Below are positions 1-8,561 of a stretch of DNA of 64,000 nt, in pieces (the first letter of the stretch is position 1; every line of letters starts with the position of its first letter). Both the position numbers and the translations under genes were made by a program. This DNA is from Streptomyces sp. MMG1121 (GTDB lineage Bacteria; Actinomycetota; Actinomycetes; Streptomycetales; Streptomycetaceae), in the NCBI RefSeq assembly GCF_001280015.1, contig NZ_LGDV01000038.1, forward strand, positions 124,001-188,000, in the 5' to 3' direction. The notes beneath the pieces are model-generated. The model was not told the origin of the DNA. It did not search any database and was given only the letters and a program-made list of their open reading frames with translations.

Positions 1-131
1 CCGGCCGACTGGGCCGCATCTGGCGGGAGCTGGCGGGCCGGGACTACCCGGCGATGGCCGTCGTGGAGGTCGTACGGCTGTGGGACGAGCAGGCGATGGT
101 GGAGCTGGACGGGTTCGCCGTACTGCCGTAG
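1..131 (+). CDS. RidA/YjgF-family protein, C-terminal fragment
   Basis: Only the last 42 or so codons are in the window. They read through to TAG and encode a tail containing LGRIWRELAGRDYPAM and ending VELDGFAVLP. This resembles the end of RidA-family proteins (enamine/imine deaminases), where a 'YPA' segment and a final 'VEI..AV' strand belong to the chorismate-mutase-like trimer fold. The catalytic Arg region and start lie outside the window, so activity cannot be judged. The stop is 4 bases from the convergent stop of the next gene. Family call moderate, exact function unknown. Confidence 0.6.
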   Translation, partial: GRLGRIWRELAGRDYPAMAVVEVVRLWDEQAMVELDGFAVLP

Positions 132-135
132 CCGG

Positions 136-330
136 TCAGGCCGCCACCGCGAGCCGGCCCGCCGGGAGCCGGCACGGCGGGACGACGCTGCCGTCCGGGT
201 GCAGTTCGCCGCTGTCGTCGAAGACGATCGAGCCGTCGCACAGCAGGGTCCAGCCCTGTTCGGGGTGGGCGGCCACCCGGTGCCGGGGGGTCGGGTCGGA
301 CGCGGGGCACGAGGACCGGCAGGAGCACAT
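136..330 (-). CDS. DUF5999 small Cys-rich protein
   Basis: This is a 64-residue protein beginning MCSCRSSCPA and containing HPEQGWTLLCDGSIVFDDSGE. That is the pattern of the DUF5999 family of short Streptomyces proteins (N-terminal Cys cluster, 'HPEQGWSLLCNG' core). No function is established for the family. The ATG was chosen because GGAGG lies six bases upstream; longer frames through the same region have no ribosome site. A 10-base-pair hairpin (GGGCGGCGGG/CCCGCCGCCC, 358-381) lies in its upstream region. The gene is convergent with the RidA-like gene. Monocistronic, as far as visible. Confidence 0.75.
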   Translation of the reverse strand: MCSCRSSCPASDPTPRHRVAAHPEQGWTLLCDGSIVFDDSGELHPDGSVVPPCRLPAGRLAVAA

Positions 331-474
331 GGCGCACCTCCACAGCGGAGTGTGAGGGGGCGGCGGGGTCGCCCGCCGCCCGTCATGCATAGACCATGCG
401 ACCGTCGTGAACGCGCCGGAACCGCTCGCCGTGAAGCGTGACAACACCCGGACAACTCCCGGACGGTTCCATGA

Positions 475-990
<516 letters not shown>

Positions 991-1000
991 GCGTCGTCGT

Positions 1001-1044
1001 GCGCCGGGCGGCCCGGGCGTGGGGTGGGCCGGGCCGCCCGGCGC
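1001..1044 (+). terminator. Strong hairpin after the DUF6299 gene
   Basis: A perfect 16-base inverted repeat (GCGCCGGGCGGCCCGG and its complement) with a 12-base loop sits just after the DUF6299 stop and before the convergent carboxylase epsilon gene. There is no T-run, as is usual in Streptomyces. It could stop transcription from both sides. Confidence 0.7.
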
Positions 1045-1059
1045 CGTGGCGGCACGCCC

Positions 1060-1263
1060 TCAGGAGTGCTGCCAGCTGTGCGGCGCGTGAAAGGCGTGCG
1101 GGCGCCAGGACGTGCTGCCGGGGGAGGCGGGGACGGTGCCGGGCGCGGCCAGGGCGCCGCGGCTGAGCAGCAGCACCGCGAGGACGGCCAGCTCCTCCGC
1201 GGAGGCCTGCCCGCGCTCGACGCGGATGGGCGGAACGGGGGACGTATCAGGGGATACGGGCAT
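1060..1263 (-). CDS. accE-like: Acyl-CoA carboxylase epsilon-type small subunit
   Basis: This 67-residue protein contains PPIRVERGQASAEELAVLAV and ends with a Trp-rich tail (SWRPHAFHAPHSW). That is the pattern of actinobacterial AccE/PccE epsilon subunits, which bind the alpha and beta subunits of acyl-CoA carboxylases and raise their activity. The ATG is chosen because GGAGG lies five bases upstream. An alternative GTG at 1278 would overlap the stop of the beta gene by 4 bases. Being directly behind the beta gene, it would serve the same complex, supplying malonyl- or alkylmalonyl-CoA to the cluster. The partner beta gene appears broken (see next entry). Confidence 0.75.
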   Translation of the reverse strand: MPVSPDTSPVPPIRVERGQASAEELAVLAVLLLSRGALAAPGTVPASPGSTSWRPHAFHAPHSWQHS

Positions 1264-1274
1264 GGGGACCTCCG

Positions 1275-2803
1275 TCACTGTGGGGGATTGCCGTGCTTGC
1301 GGGCCGGGCGCTCGGCGTGCTTGGTGCGCAGCATCGCCAGCGACCCGACCAGGACGGCACGGGTGTCGGCCGGGTCGATCACGTCGTCGACCAGGCCGCG
1401 TTCGGCTGCGTAGTACGGGTGCATCAGCTCAGCCTTGTACTCCTTGACCAGCTCCGCACGCCGGGCCTCGGGGTCGTCGGCCTCGGCGATCTGCCGGCGG
1501 AAGATGACGTTGGCGGCGCCCTCGGCGCCCATCACCGCGATCTCGTTGGTGGGCCAGGCGTAGGTGAGGTCGGCGCCGATCGACTGGGAGTCCATGACGA
1601 TGTAGGCGCCGCCGTAGGCCTTTCGCAGGATCAGCGAGATGCGCGGGACGGTCGCGTCGCAGTAGGCGTAGAGCAGCTTCGCGCCGTGCCGGATGATGCC
1701 GCCGTGCTCCTGGCCGACGCCCGGCAGGAAGCCGGGCACGTCGAGCAGGGTGACGATCGGGATGCTGAACGCGTCGCACAGCTGCACGAACCGGGCCGCC
1801 TTCTCGGACGCCTCGATGTCCAGCACACCGGCCAGTGTCTGCGGCTGGTTGGCGACGATCCCGACCACATGGCCGTCGAGCCGGGCCAGCGCGCAGATGA
1901 TGTTCCGCGCCCAGCGCTGGTGCACCTCCAGATACTCGCCGTCGTCGACGATCTCCTCGATGACCTTGGTCATGTCGTAGGGCCGGTTGCCACAGGCCGG
2001 CACCAGGTCCGCGAACGTCTCGCAGCGCCGGTCGGCCGGGTCGTCGCAGGACACCGGGGGCGGGTTCTCGCGGTTGTTGCGGGGCAGCAGCGAGAGCAGA
2101 TAGCGCACCTCCTCCAGACAGGTCTCCTCGTCGTCGTAGGCGAAGTGGCAGACGCCGCTGGTCTCGGCGTGGACGTCGGCGCCGCCGAGCCCGTTCTGGG
2201 TGATCTCCTCGCCGGTCACCGCCTTGACCACGTCCGGGCCGGTGATGAACATCCCATGAAGACGAAGTCGGTCAGGGCCGGGCTGTACGCGGCGCCGCCC
2301 GCGCACGGGCCGAGCATCACGCTGATCTGCGGGATCACCCCCGAGGCGGCGGTGTTGCGGCGGAAGATGCCGCCGTACCCGGCGAGCGCGGTCACGCCTT
2401 CCTGGATCCGGGCGCCCGCACCGTCGTTCAGTGAGACCAGGGGGGCGCCGGCCGCGATGGCCATGTCCATGATCTTGTGGATCTTGGCCGCGTGGGCCTC
2501 GCCCAGCGCACCGCCGAAGATCCGGAAGTCATGCGCGTAGACGAAGACCGTGCGACCCTCGACCGTGCCCCAGCCGGTGACCACCCCGTCGGTGTACGGC
2601 TTCTTGGCCTCCAGCCCGAACCCGCTCGCCCGGTGCCGGCGCAGCGGCTCGACCTCGTGGAACGAGCCCACGTCGAGGAGCAGGTCGATCCGTTCGCGCA
2701 CGGTGAGCTTGCCCTTGGCCTTCTGGGCGGCCGTCGCCCTCTCGCTGGGGCCGGCGAGCACGCGTTCGCGCAGGCCGGCCAGTTCCGCGACGTGGGACTT
2801 CAT
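1275..2803 (-). pseudogene. pccB/accB-like: Acyl-CoA carboxylase beta subunit (carboxyltransferase), frameshifted
   Basis: Two adjacent minus-strand frames together make a whole biotin-dependent carboxyltransferase beta subunit (AccD5/PccB type, about 515 residues). The first part starts MKSHVAELAGLRERVLAG and has the oxyanion-hole glycines (GAGARIQEG, GPCAGGAAYSPALTDFVFM). The second begins MFITGPDVVKAVTGEEITQ and carries the second CoA-site motifs (DVPGFLPG, KAYGGAYIVM). At about 2253 the frame breaks. Relatives read FVFMVRGTSxMFITGP; here ATGGG joins directly to ATGTTCATC. About 16 bases seem missing, removing five or six residues and shifting frame. This is a real deletion or an assembly fault; if real, the gene is inactive. 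The start has a GGA-rich ribosome site. A SARP-type promoter lies upstream. Confidence 0.8.
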
Positions 2804-2879
2804 GTCTTCCTGCCTCTGGGTGAGGTGACGTGACGTCAGGTCGTCAGGTGGCGTACTCGGCGTGGACCGACATGGACCG

Positions 2880-2911
2880 ATCGTGACGACCTGGGCTGAC
2901 CGTGTGCTGAC
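2880..2911 (-). promoter_or_regulatory. SARP-type promoter for the carboxylase genes
   Basis: On the minus strand GTCAGCA (2911-2905) and GTCAGCC (2900-2894) are spaced by exactly 11 bases. Eight bases after the second comes CACGAT (2885-2880), which fits the -10 form nAnnnT seen at the other arrays. The start codon at 2803 would then have a leader of about 70 bases. This gives the broken beta gene and the epsilon gene a promoter separate from the SARP gene upstream. Confidence 0.6.
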
Positions 2912-2943
2912 GGGCCGCTTACGCGCGTCAACGTCCTTGCCGG

Positions 2944-3741
2944 TCACGCGAATTGGAGCGGACCTGGGATACGCGAGTCGCCGGTGAGGGCCGGGTCGTG
3001 GGAGAGGATCGCGCTCTCGACCCGGCGCAGCGCGGGGGAGGGCTGGATGCCGAGTTCGTCGTCCAACTGGCGGCGCATCCGGCGGAAGACGTCGAGGGCG
3101 TCGGCCTGTCGGCCCGCGCCGTACAGGGCGATCATCAGCTGCTCGCAGAACCGTTCCCGCAAGGGGTGGTTGGTGTGCGCCTCGGCCAGTTCCGCGAGCA
3201 CGGCGGCGTGCCGCCCGAGGCGCAGCTCGGCGTCGAAACGCAGCTCCATGGCGCGCATCCGGTACTCCTCGAAGCGGGCGCCCGCCAGCTGGCACAGGGT
3301 GCCGCCGGGGAAGCCGCCGAAGACCGCCCCGCGCCACAGCGCCAGCGCGTCCCCGAGCAACCGGGCGGTGCGGCCGGCATCGCCCGCGCCGGCGGCCTCG
3401 GCCAGCCGCACCGCCCGGATGAACTCGGCGGCGTCCAGCTCGCCCTCGCCCACGGTGAGCCGGTAGCCGGCCGGATGGATCGTCACCCGCGAGGCCGGCC
3501 GGTCCGGCTCCAGGGCCCGGAGCCTGCGCCGCAGCCGGCTGATGTGCGCCTGCAGCGCGTTGGCCTGGTTGTCGGGTACGGCCTCGCCCCACATCTCCTC
3601 GGCCAGGCCCTCCCCGGAGACCGGCCGGCCCTCGCTGACCAGCAGTGTCTGCACGAGGATGCGCTGCAGATCGCCCGGGACGTCCGCCGGGCCGGCGGCG
3701 GTGCGTATCTCCAGCGGCCCGAGAACGGAGAACCTCAGCAT
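2944..3741 (-). CDS. SARP-family pathway activator (VlmI-like)
   Basis: This is a 265-residue regulator. It has an N-terminal OmpR-type winged helix (residues about 1-95, MLRFSVLGPLEIRT to HPAGYRLTV) with the usual ANALQAHISRLRRRL recognition region. A bacterial transcriptional activation domain follows (about 100-245). It lacks the NB-ARC and TPR parts of large SARPs, so it is the short pathway-specific type, like VlmI of valanimycin. The ATG was chosen over upstream in-frame codons because AAGGGGGAAAGAC precedes it. It is the natural candidate to bind the 11-base-periodic repeats found in eight gaps of the cluster. One array 350 bases upstream points at this gene, suggesting autoactivation. 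Confidence 0.85.
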   Translation of the reverse strand: MLRFSVLGPLEIRTAAGPADVPGDLQRILVQTLLVSEGRPVSGEGLAEEMWGEAVPDNQANALQAHISRLRRRLRALEPDRPASRVTIHPAGYRLTVGEGELDAAEFIRAVRLAEAAGAGDAGRTARLLGDALALWRGAVFGGFPGGTLCQLAGARFEEYRMRAMELRFDAELRLGRHAAVLAELAEAHTNHPLRERFCEQLMIALYGAGRQADALDVFRRMRRQLDDELGIQPSPALRRVESAILSHDPALTGDSRIPGPLQFA

Positions 3742-4230
3742 GTCTTTCCCCCTTGATGACAATTCCTCGGCGACGGTGTTTCTGGGGTGGAGCTGCGGTG
3801 GCAGACAGGGTGACCGAAAACGCCGCGCCCCGGCGGGCCTCGAATTCCTTCAGCGGCCCGCCGGGGCGGTTGGTCCGCCGGGACGGGGGGCGACCGGCGG
3901 TTCCTGGAATCCGGTCATCCACCGCCGTCGGCGGAGTACCGGCTGAGGGGAAGTCTGTTTCCGGGCGCCGGATCGGTGAATTCCCATTCACTCACATACG
4001 GACAGCACGGTCCGGCGGCGATGCGGACTGCGGCGGCGACGGCAGGGGTCCGGATCCGGTGCCCCGTGCCGTTCACACCCACCACATTGGCAGTGCGCGC
4101 TGACGGAATGCTGACACGCTTCTGACGCAGGCAATGAATTTCCAACGACCCTTTTCCAGGACAGCCTTGCGGTGCTGTACTCCCTTCGACACTCCCTTGT
4201 CGCGAAAACGCTCCCGAAAGGGGTACGGGA
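3742..4230. other. Divergent intergenic region between SARP and VlmA-like genes
   Basis: This 489-base region has no credible coding sequence on either strand. Its recognisable content is the triple repeat array at 4098-4126. The segment 3742-4083 would be a long untranslated leader if the SARP gene is transcribed from that array. I could not identify a matching array on the plus strand for the VlmA-like gene. Confidence 0.6.
4084..4126 (-). promoter_or_regulatory. Triple SARP-type repeat array
   Basis: CTGAC appears on the plus strand at 4100, 4111 and 4122, exactly 11 bases apart. Read on the minus strand the heptamers are GTCAGAA, GTCAGCA and GTCAGCG. Eight bases later stands CAATGT (4089-4084), matching the nAnnnT -10 form. 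This orientation drives the SARP gene with a leader of roughly 330 bases. The array may also activate the VlmA-like gene on the other side, but the plus-strand reading does not give a -10 at the same spacing. Confidence 0.6.
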
Positions 4231-5238
4231 ATGACCGCCACCACCACCGATACCGGTACGGACGACCGGATTCTCTCGGCGATACGCGCCCACACCGAGA
4301 GCGAGAACCCGAGTGCGTTCCTGGCGCTCAACAGCGGAAACAGCATGTTCACCGTCCCGGGCGCGGACGGTGCCGTCGTCTACCGCCGCACCGGGCGCTG
4401 GGCCGTGCAGTTCGGCGGTCCCTTCGCCGCCGAGGAGGACTACGACACCCTCCTCGACGCGTTCCGCCGGTACGCACGCGACGAGGGCCTCGGCCTCGTC
4501 GGCGTCCAGCTCCAGCGGGCCGACGCCGAGCGCTACGCCCGGCGTGGCTTCACCGTCAACCAGGTCGGCGCCTCCTGGGCGGTGAGCCTTCCCGAATTCA
4601 CCCTGCGCGGCACCAAGTTCATGCAGCTGCGCAACAAGATCTCCCGCGCCCACCGCAACGGCCTGACCGTCCGCGAGGCGGACGCCGCCGACGTACGGGA
4701 CGCCATCGCCACCATCGACGCGGCCTGGCTCGGCTCCAAGGGCGGCGCCCAGCAACTGGAGTTCCTCGTCGGCCAGATCGGCGGCCCGGCCCAGGCCCAC
4801 CGCCGGCTCTTCGTGGGCACCATCGAGGGCGCCCCGGTCGCCTACATCTCGTACTCGCCGGTCTACGGCAGCCGGGCCGGCTGGATGCACGACCTCAGCC
4901 GCCGCATCCCCGAGGGCTCCCCGGGTCTGATGGAGGCCATCAACGCGCACGCCGTCGAGGTGCTGCGGGGCGAGGGCGTCCAGTGGCTGCACTTCGGGTT
5001 CACGCCGTTCACCGGCCTGGACGCGAGCCACGAACTCGACGGCCACAGCCCCGCGTTCCAGTGGCTGATGCACGCCCTGTGGGCCGAGGGCGCGGCGCTG
5101 TACCCGGCGCAGACGCAGCTGTCGTACAAGCAGAAGTGGGCGCCCGACGTGGTCGTACCCGAGTACGTCGCCTTCGACGGACCGCAGGCCTCGCTCCCCG
5201 GCTTCGCACACGTCTTCCGTGCCTGCAAGGCCTTCTGA
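4231..5238 (+). CDS. vlmA-like: Seryl-tRNA:N-hydroxylamine seryltransferase, VlmA-like (LPG-synthase/GNAT fold)
   Basis: This 335-residue protein resembles the C-terminal catalytic domain of lysyl-phosphatidylglycerol synthases (DUF2156; two GNAT-like lobes) and lacks their membrane part. Visible family features are FLALNSGNSMFTVPG near the N-terminus, a central TKFMQLRNKISRAHR and a C-terminal SYKQKWAPD. In valanimycin biosynthesis VlmA, of this class, moves serine from seryl-tRNA to isobutylhydroxylamine. The seryl-tRNA synthetase, N-hydroxylase and flavin reductase in this cluster supply the expected partners, so the same reaction on a longer hydroxylamine is inferred. The ATG follows AAAGGGGTACGGG. 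The next gene starts 40 bases after its stop. Main alternative: an aminoacyl-tRNA-dependent amide ligase on another acceptor. Confidence 0.75.
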   Translation: MTATTTDTGTDDRILSAIRAHTESENPSAFLALNSGNSMFTVPGADGAVVYRRTGRWAVQFGGPFAAEEDYDTLLDAFRRYARDEGLGLVGVQLQRADAERYARRGFTVNQVGASWAVSLPEFTLRGTKFMQLRNKISRAHRNGLTVREADAADVRDAIATIDAAWLGSKGGAQQLEFLVGQIGGPAQAHRRLFVGTIEGAPVAYISYSPVYGSRAGWMHDLSRRIPEGSPGLMEAINAHAVEVLRGEGVQWLHFGFTPFTGLDASHELDGHSPAFQWLMHALWAEGAALYPAQTQLSYKQKWAPDVVVPEYVAFDGPQASLPGFAHVFRACKAF

Positions 5239-5278
5239 CGTGCCATCAACACCACTCACCGAACAGGAGGGCACCGGC

Positions 5279-5428
5279 ATGAGCCAGTCCACCGAGGAAC
5301 TCCAGCACGCCATGGTCGAGCAGCTGATGGCCGTCATCGGGGCACCCGACGACCAGCAGGTCGCCGAGGCCGCCGACGCCGTCGTGCGCACCCTGGACGA
5401 GCGGATGCGCGCCGAGGCCACCGCCTGA
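5279..5428 (+). CDS. Small acidic protein, 49 residues, unknown
   Basis: It starts MSQSTEELQHAMVEQLMAVI and ends TLDERMRAEATA. It is predicted to be almost wholly helical, with no Cys, no signal peptide and no membrane segment. AGGAGG lies eight bases upstream of the ATG, so translation is likely. It sits between the VlmA-like gene and the SARP array of the desaturase, probably co-transcribed with the former. The two amphipathic stretches separated by 'GAPDDQQ' suggest a small helical hairpin, perhaps an accessory or docking protein. I do not recognise a family. Confidence 0.6.
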   Translation: MSQSTEELQHAMVEQLMAVIGAPDDQQVAEAADAVVRTLDERMRAEATA

Positions 5429-5445
5429 ACGCGGCATCTGGCTGG

Positions 5446-5488
5446 ATCAGACCGGCATCAGTGCCACATCAGTGCGGCACGGAACGCT
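5446..5488 (+). promoter_or_regulatory. Triple SARP-type promoter before the desaturase
   Basis: ATCAG occurs at 5446, 5457 and 5468, exactly 11 bases apart (heptamers ATCAGAC, ATCAGTG, ATCAGTG). Eight bases later stands AACGCT (5483-5488), fitting nAnnnT. Transcription would start near 5495, giving about 180 untranslated bases before the desaturase ATG. The operon behind it would be desaturase, MFS, ferredoxin and enoyl reductase. Confidence 0.65.
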
Positions 5489-5674
5489 GGACACACGTTC
5501 GCCCGGCGATCCGGGCCCGGGAGCACCGCACTGTGCCCCCGTCGCCCGCATCCGCCGGGCGGACCCCGCGACGGTGACCGCACGCGGGAGCTTCGTCGAC
5601 GCGCGGCGACCGCAGGTCCGCGGGGCAGCGGCGCCGCCGCCCGAACCGGGCACTTCTCCCAAGGAGAGCAACGC

Positions 5675-6766
5675 ATGCAGCGTCCGCACGTACAACAAGC
5701 CGTGGCCGTACCGGACAGCGAACGCACCGGTGCCTCGGCGACCTTCGCCGAACTGCTCAAACGGGTCAGGGCCGAGGGTCTGCTCGACCTCGACCCGCGC
5801 TACTACGTGGGCAGGCTCGCCCTCAACACCACCCTGCTGCTGCTCGGGTTCGCCGCCTTCTTCGAGCTGGGCGACTCCTGGTGGCAGCTGGTCACGGCCC
5901 TGTGGATGGGGCTGTGCGGCGGCCAGTCGGCGTTCATGTGGCACGACGCCGGCCACAAGGCGATGTTCCGCAGCAAGAAGGCCGCCTCCGTGGTCGGCTA
6001 TGTGCACGCCAACCTGGTCAACGGGGTCAGCTACGGCTGGTGGGTCAACCACCACAACCGGCACCACAGCAACCCCAACCATCTGGACATGGACCCGGAC
6101 ATAGCCCGGCGCACCGCCATCTTCGACATCAAGCAGTACCCCACCCGCAAGGGCACCCAGAAGTTCGTCGTGCGCTACCAGAGCGTGCTGTTCTTCGTGC
6201 TGCTCGTGCTGGAGGGCTTCAAGATGCTGAAGACGGCCGTCCTGTCCATCGCCCAGGGCAGGACCAAGCAGCCCGTGCTGGAGACCTTCCTGCTCCTGCT
6301 GCGCACCGCCGTCTACCTCACCTGCGTCTTCACCGTCCTGTCCCCGGCGCTCGCGGTCGCCTTCATCCTCGTCCAGCACGCCGCCCTCGGCGTCTACTTC
6401 GGGATGATCTTCGCTCCGAACCACAAGGGCATGCAGATCCGCGACGGCGAGGAGGAGACCCTGGACTGGCTGGAGCGCCAGGTCCTCACCTCCCGCAACA
6501 TCCGGCCCAGCCTGCTCGTCGACTTCCTCTACGGCGGCCTCAACTACCAGGTGGAACACCATCTGTTCCCGGCCATGCCGCAGAAGAACCTGCCGCGCGC
6601 CCGCGAGCTGACCATGCGGTACTGCGCCGAACGCGGAGTGCCGTACCACGAGGTCGGGTTCTGGGCCTCGTACCGCGAGGTCGCCTCCTATCTGCACGAG
6701 GTCAGCGCGCCCGTGCGGCGCGGTGACGTGGCGGAGCAGATCCGGCGGCGGGCCGAGGCCGCCTGA
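5675..6766 (+). CDS. Membrane fatty acyl desaturase
   Basis: This 363-residue integral membrane diiron desaturase has the three His boxes: HDAGH at 90-94, HNRHH at 127-131 and QVEHHLFP near residue 300. Hydrophobic stretches lie at about 48-64, 70-88, 174-190 and 205-235. The arrangement is that of the acyl-lipid/acyl-CoA desaturase family (DesA3-like, front-end or delta-9 types). In this setting it most likely puts a double bond into the alkyl chain of the product or its acyl precursor. A ferredoxin gene three places on could be its electron donor. AAGGAG lies nine bases before the ATG. Substrate position and timing cannot be read from the sequence. Confidence 0.85.
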   Translation: MQRPHVQQAVAVPDSERTGASATFAELLKRVRAEGLLDLDPRYYVGRLALNTTLLLLGFAAFFELGDSWWQLVTALWMGLCGGQSAFMWHDAGHKAMFRSKKAASVVGYVHANLVNGVSYGWWVNHHNRHHSNPNHLDMDPDIARRTAIFDIKQYPTRKGTQKFVVRYQSVLFFVLLVLEGFKMLKTAVLSIAQGRTKQPVLETFLLLLRTAVYLTCVFTVLSPALAVAFILVQHAALGVYFGMIFAPNHKGMQIRDGEEETLDWLERQVLTSRNIRPSLLVDFLYGGLNYQVEHHLFPAMPQKNLPRARELTMRYCAERGVPYHEVGFWASYREVASYLHEVSAPVRRGDVAEQIRRRAEAA

Positions 6767-6826
6767 GCCCCCGGTATCCGCCCGCCGAGTCGTTTCGACG
6801 TCCGCCCGCCCCAAGGAGCAAGCCTG

Positions 6827-8203
6827 ATGTCCCAGACAACCGCGGCGGCGGGCGGTGTCACCGCTCCCGCCCCGATCGGCGCCCGCCTGGACCGGATGCC
6901 GATCCTTCCGCTGCACCGCAGACTCACCGCGGTCATCGGAGTCGGCCTGTTCTTCGACACCTTCGAGAACAACCTGTCGGGCACCCTCGGCAAGGTGCTG
7001 CAGAGCGACTTCGGCTTCGGCGCGACCTCGCTCAAACTCGTCCTGGCCTCCGGTTTCCTCGGCCAGTTCCTCGGTTCGCTGGTGCTCGGCAAGATCGCCG
7101 ACCGCTTCGGCCGGCGCCGGGCCTTCCTCGTCAACCTCGCCCTCTACTCGGTGTTCTCGCTGCTCGGCGCCCTCTCCCCGAACGCCGCGTGGCTGATCGG
7201 CACCCGCTTCCTCGCCGGCCTCGGCATCGGCGCCGAACAGGCCCTGTCCGACTGCTACCTGGCCGACGTGCTGCCCGCGGGACAGCGCGGCCGGTTCATC
7301 GCCCGGGCCTACACCCTCGCCTTCTGCGGGGTGCCCGCCGTGGGCTTCGCCGCGCTGTGGCTGGTCCCGCGCACCCCCCTGGGCGTGGCCGGCTGGCGCT
7401 GGCTGTTCCTGCTCGGCGCGCTCGGCTCGGCCGTGGTGTGGATCCTGCGCCGGGGCCTGATCGAGTCCCCGCGCTGGCTCGCGGCGCACGGCCGCGCCGC
7501 CGAGGCCGAAAGGCTGGTCTCGCGCATGGAGGCCGAGGCGGCCGGCCGTGGCTGGTCGCGCCCCGCGGCGGAGCCGCATGCCGACGCCGCCCCGCGCCCC
7601 GGTGGGGCGCTGCGGCTGCGGGACGTCCTCGGGCCCGGGCTACGGCGCCGCACCCTCGTCCTCTGGCTCTTCTGCGTGCTCTCGGTCGTCGGCTACTACG
7701 GCTTCGGCACGCTCGCCCCGCAGATCGTCGCCGCCAAGGGCTACGGCCTTGTCGCCGGCCTCGGCTTCACCGCGCTGTCCTTCCTCGGCTACCCCGTGGG
7801 CTCCGCGCTCGCCCTGCCCGTCGTGGACCGCGTCGAGCGGCGCACCCTGATCGCGCTGTCGGCGGCCGCCATGGTCGTCGCCGGACTCGGCTTCGCCTAC
7901 GCGGACTCGGCCGCGCAGATCGTGCTCTGCGGCTTCGCCTACACCCTTTTCAGCAACGTCTTCTCCAGCGTCTCGCACGTCTATCTGTCCGAGCAGTACC
8001 CGACCGCGATCAGGGCGAGCGCCGCCGGCGCCGCCTACTCGCTGTCCAAACTCAGCGCCGGCGCCCTGCCGTTCGTCCTGCTGCCGGTCCTCGACACCCA
8101 TGGCCCCGGCGCCCTGTTCACCGTCATCGCCGCCGCCATGGCCGTCCTCGCCCTCACCGTGCTGACCCTCGGCGAACGCACCACCGGCACGGCCGTCGAC
8201 TGA
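6827..8203 (+). CDS. MFS transporter (sugar-porter/AAHS-like)
   Basis: This 458-residue 12-helix major facilitator carries the loop-2 signature GKIADRFGRRRAF near residue 88 and a related half-repeat motif in the second half (YPVGSALALPVVDRVERRTL). The N-terminal block LPLHRRLTAVIGVGLFFDTFE resembles sugar and aromatic-acid proton symporters. SD AAGGAGC precedes the ATG. It is 60 bases behind the desaturase and 28 bases before the ferredoxin, so it is in their operon. It may export the product or import a precursor; a second exporter lies at 31238. Confidence 0.8.
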   Translation: MSQTTAAAGGVTAPAPIGARLDRMPILPLHRRLTAVIGVGLFFDTFENNLSGTLGKVLQSDFGFGATSLKLVLASGFLGQFLGSLVLGKIADRFGRRRAFLVNLALYSVFSLLGALSPNAAWLIGTRFLAGLGIGAEQALSDCYLADVLPAGQRGRFIARAYTLAFCGVPAVGFAALWLVPRTPLGVAGWRWLFLLGALGSAVVWILRRGLIESPRWLAAHGRAAEAERLVSRMEAEAAGRGWSRPAAEPHADAAPRPGGALRLRDVLGPGLRRRTLVLWLFCVLSVVGYYGFGTLAPQIVAAKGYGLVAGLGFTALSFLGYPVGSALALPVVDRVERRTLIALSAAAMVVAGLGFAYADSAAQIVLCGFAYTLFSNVFSSVSHVYLSEQYPTAIRASAAGAAYSLSKLSAGALPFVLLPVLDTHGPGALFTVIAAAMAVLALTVLTLGERTTGTAVD

Positions 8204-8231
8204 ACACACCCCTCAACACAAGGAGTTGACC

Positions 8232-8561
8232 ATGGCCTACGTCATCGGACTGCCCTGCGTCGACGTCAAGGACCGATCCTGCATCGACGAATGCCCCGTC
8301 GACTGCATCTACGAGGGCCGCCGCGCCCTCTACATCCACCCGGACGAATGCGTGGACTGCGGAGCCTGCGAACCGGTCTGCCCGGTCGACGCCATCTACT
8401 TCCAGGACGACCTGCCCGAGGAGTGGGGCGACGACCACGCGGCTTCCAACGCCGCCTTCTTCGCCCGCCTCGGCTCGCCCGGCGGTGGCAGCGTCCTCGG
8501 CCCGCAGGACCACGACTCGCCGCTGGTCGGCGGGCTGCCCCAGGGGGTGACGGTCGCGTGA
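8232..8561 (+). CDS. fdxA-like: 7Fe ferredoxin, FdxA-like
   Basis: This 109-residue ferredoxin has the full FdxA pattern: Cys9, then CIDECPVDC (Cys17, 21, 25) and CVDCGACEPVCP (Cys40, 43, 46, 50). It would hold one 3Fe-4S and one 4Fe-4S cluster. The C-terminal tail ('NAAFFARLGSPGG') is that of mycobacterial and Streptomyces FdxA. AAGGAG seven bases upstream supports ATG 8232 over the TTG at 8226. The stop TGA overlaps the GTG of the enoyl reductase. Probable electron donor to the desaturase or the P450. Confidence 0.88.
   Translation: MAYVIGLPCVDVKDRSCIDECPVDCIYEGRRALYIHPDECVDCGACEPVCPVDAIYFQDDLPEEWGDDHAASNAAFFARLGSPGGGSVLGPQDHDSPLVGGLPQGVTVA

Noticed and set aside
2835..2847. Two GTCAG copies upstream of the carboxylase gene
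   Set aside because: They are 8 bases apart, not 11, and have no -10 at the right place. The pair at 2894-2911 fits the pattern instead.
2216..3991. Continuous minus-strand frame joining the carboxylase N-terminal part to upstream DNA through the SARP gene
   Set aside because: Only the part from MKSHVAELAG on resembles a protein family; the upstream part lies out of frame over the SARP gene, which has its own start and ribosome site.
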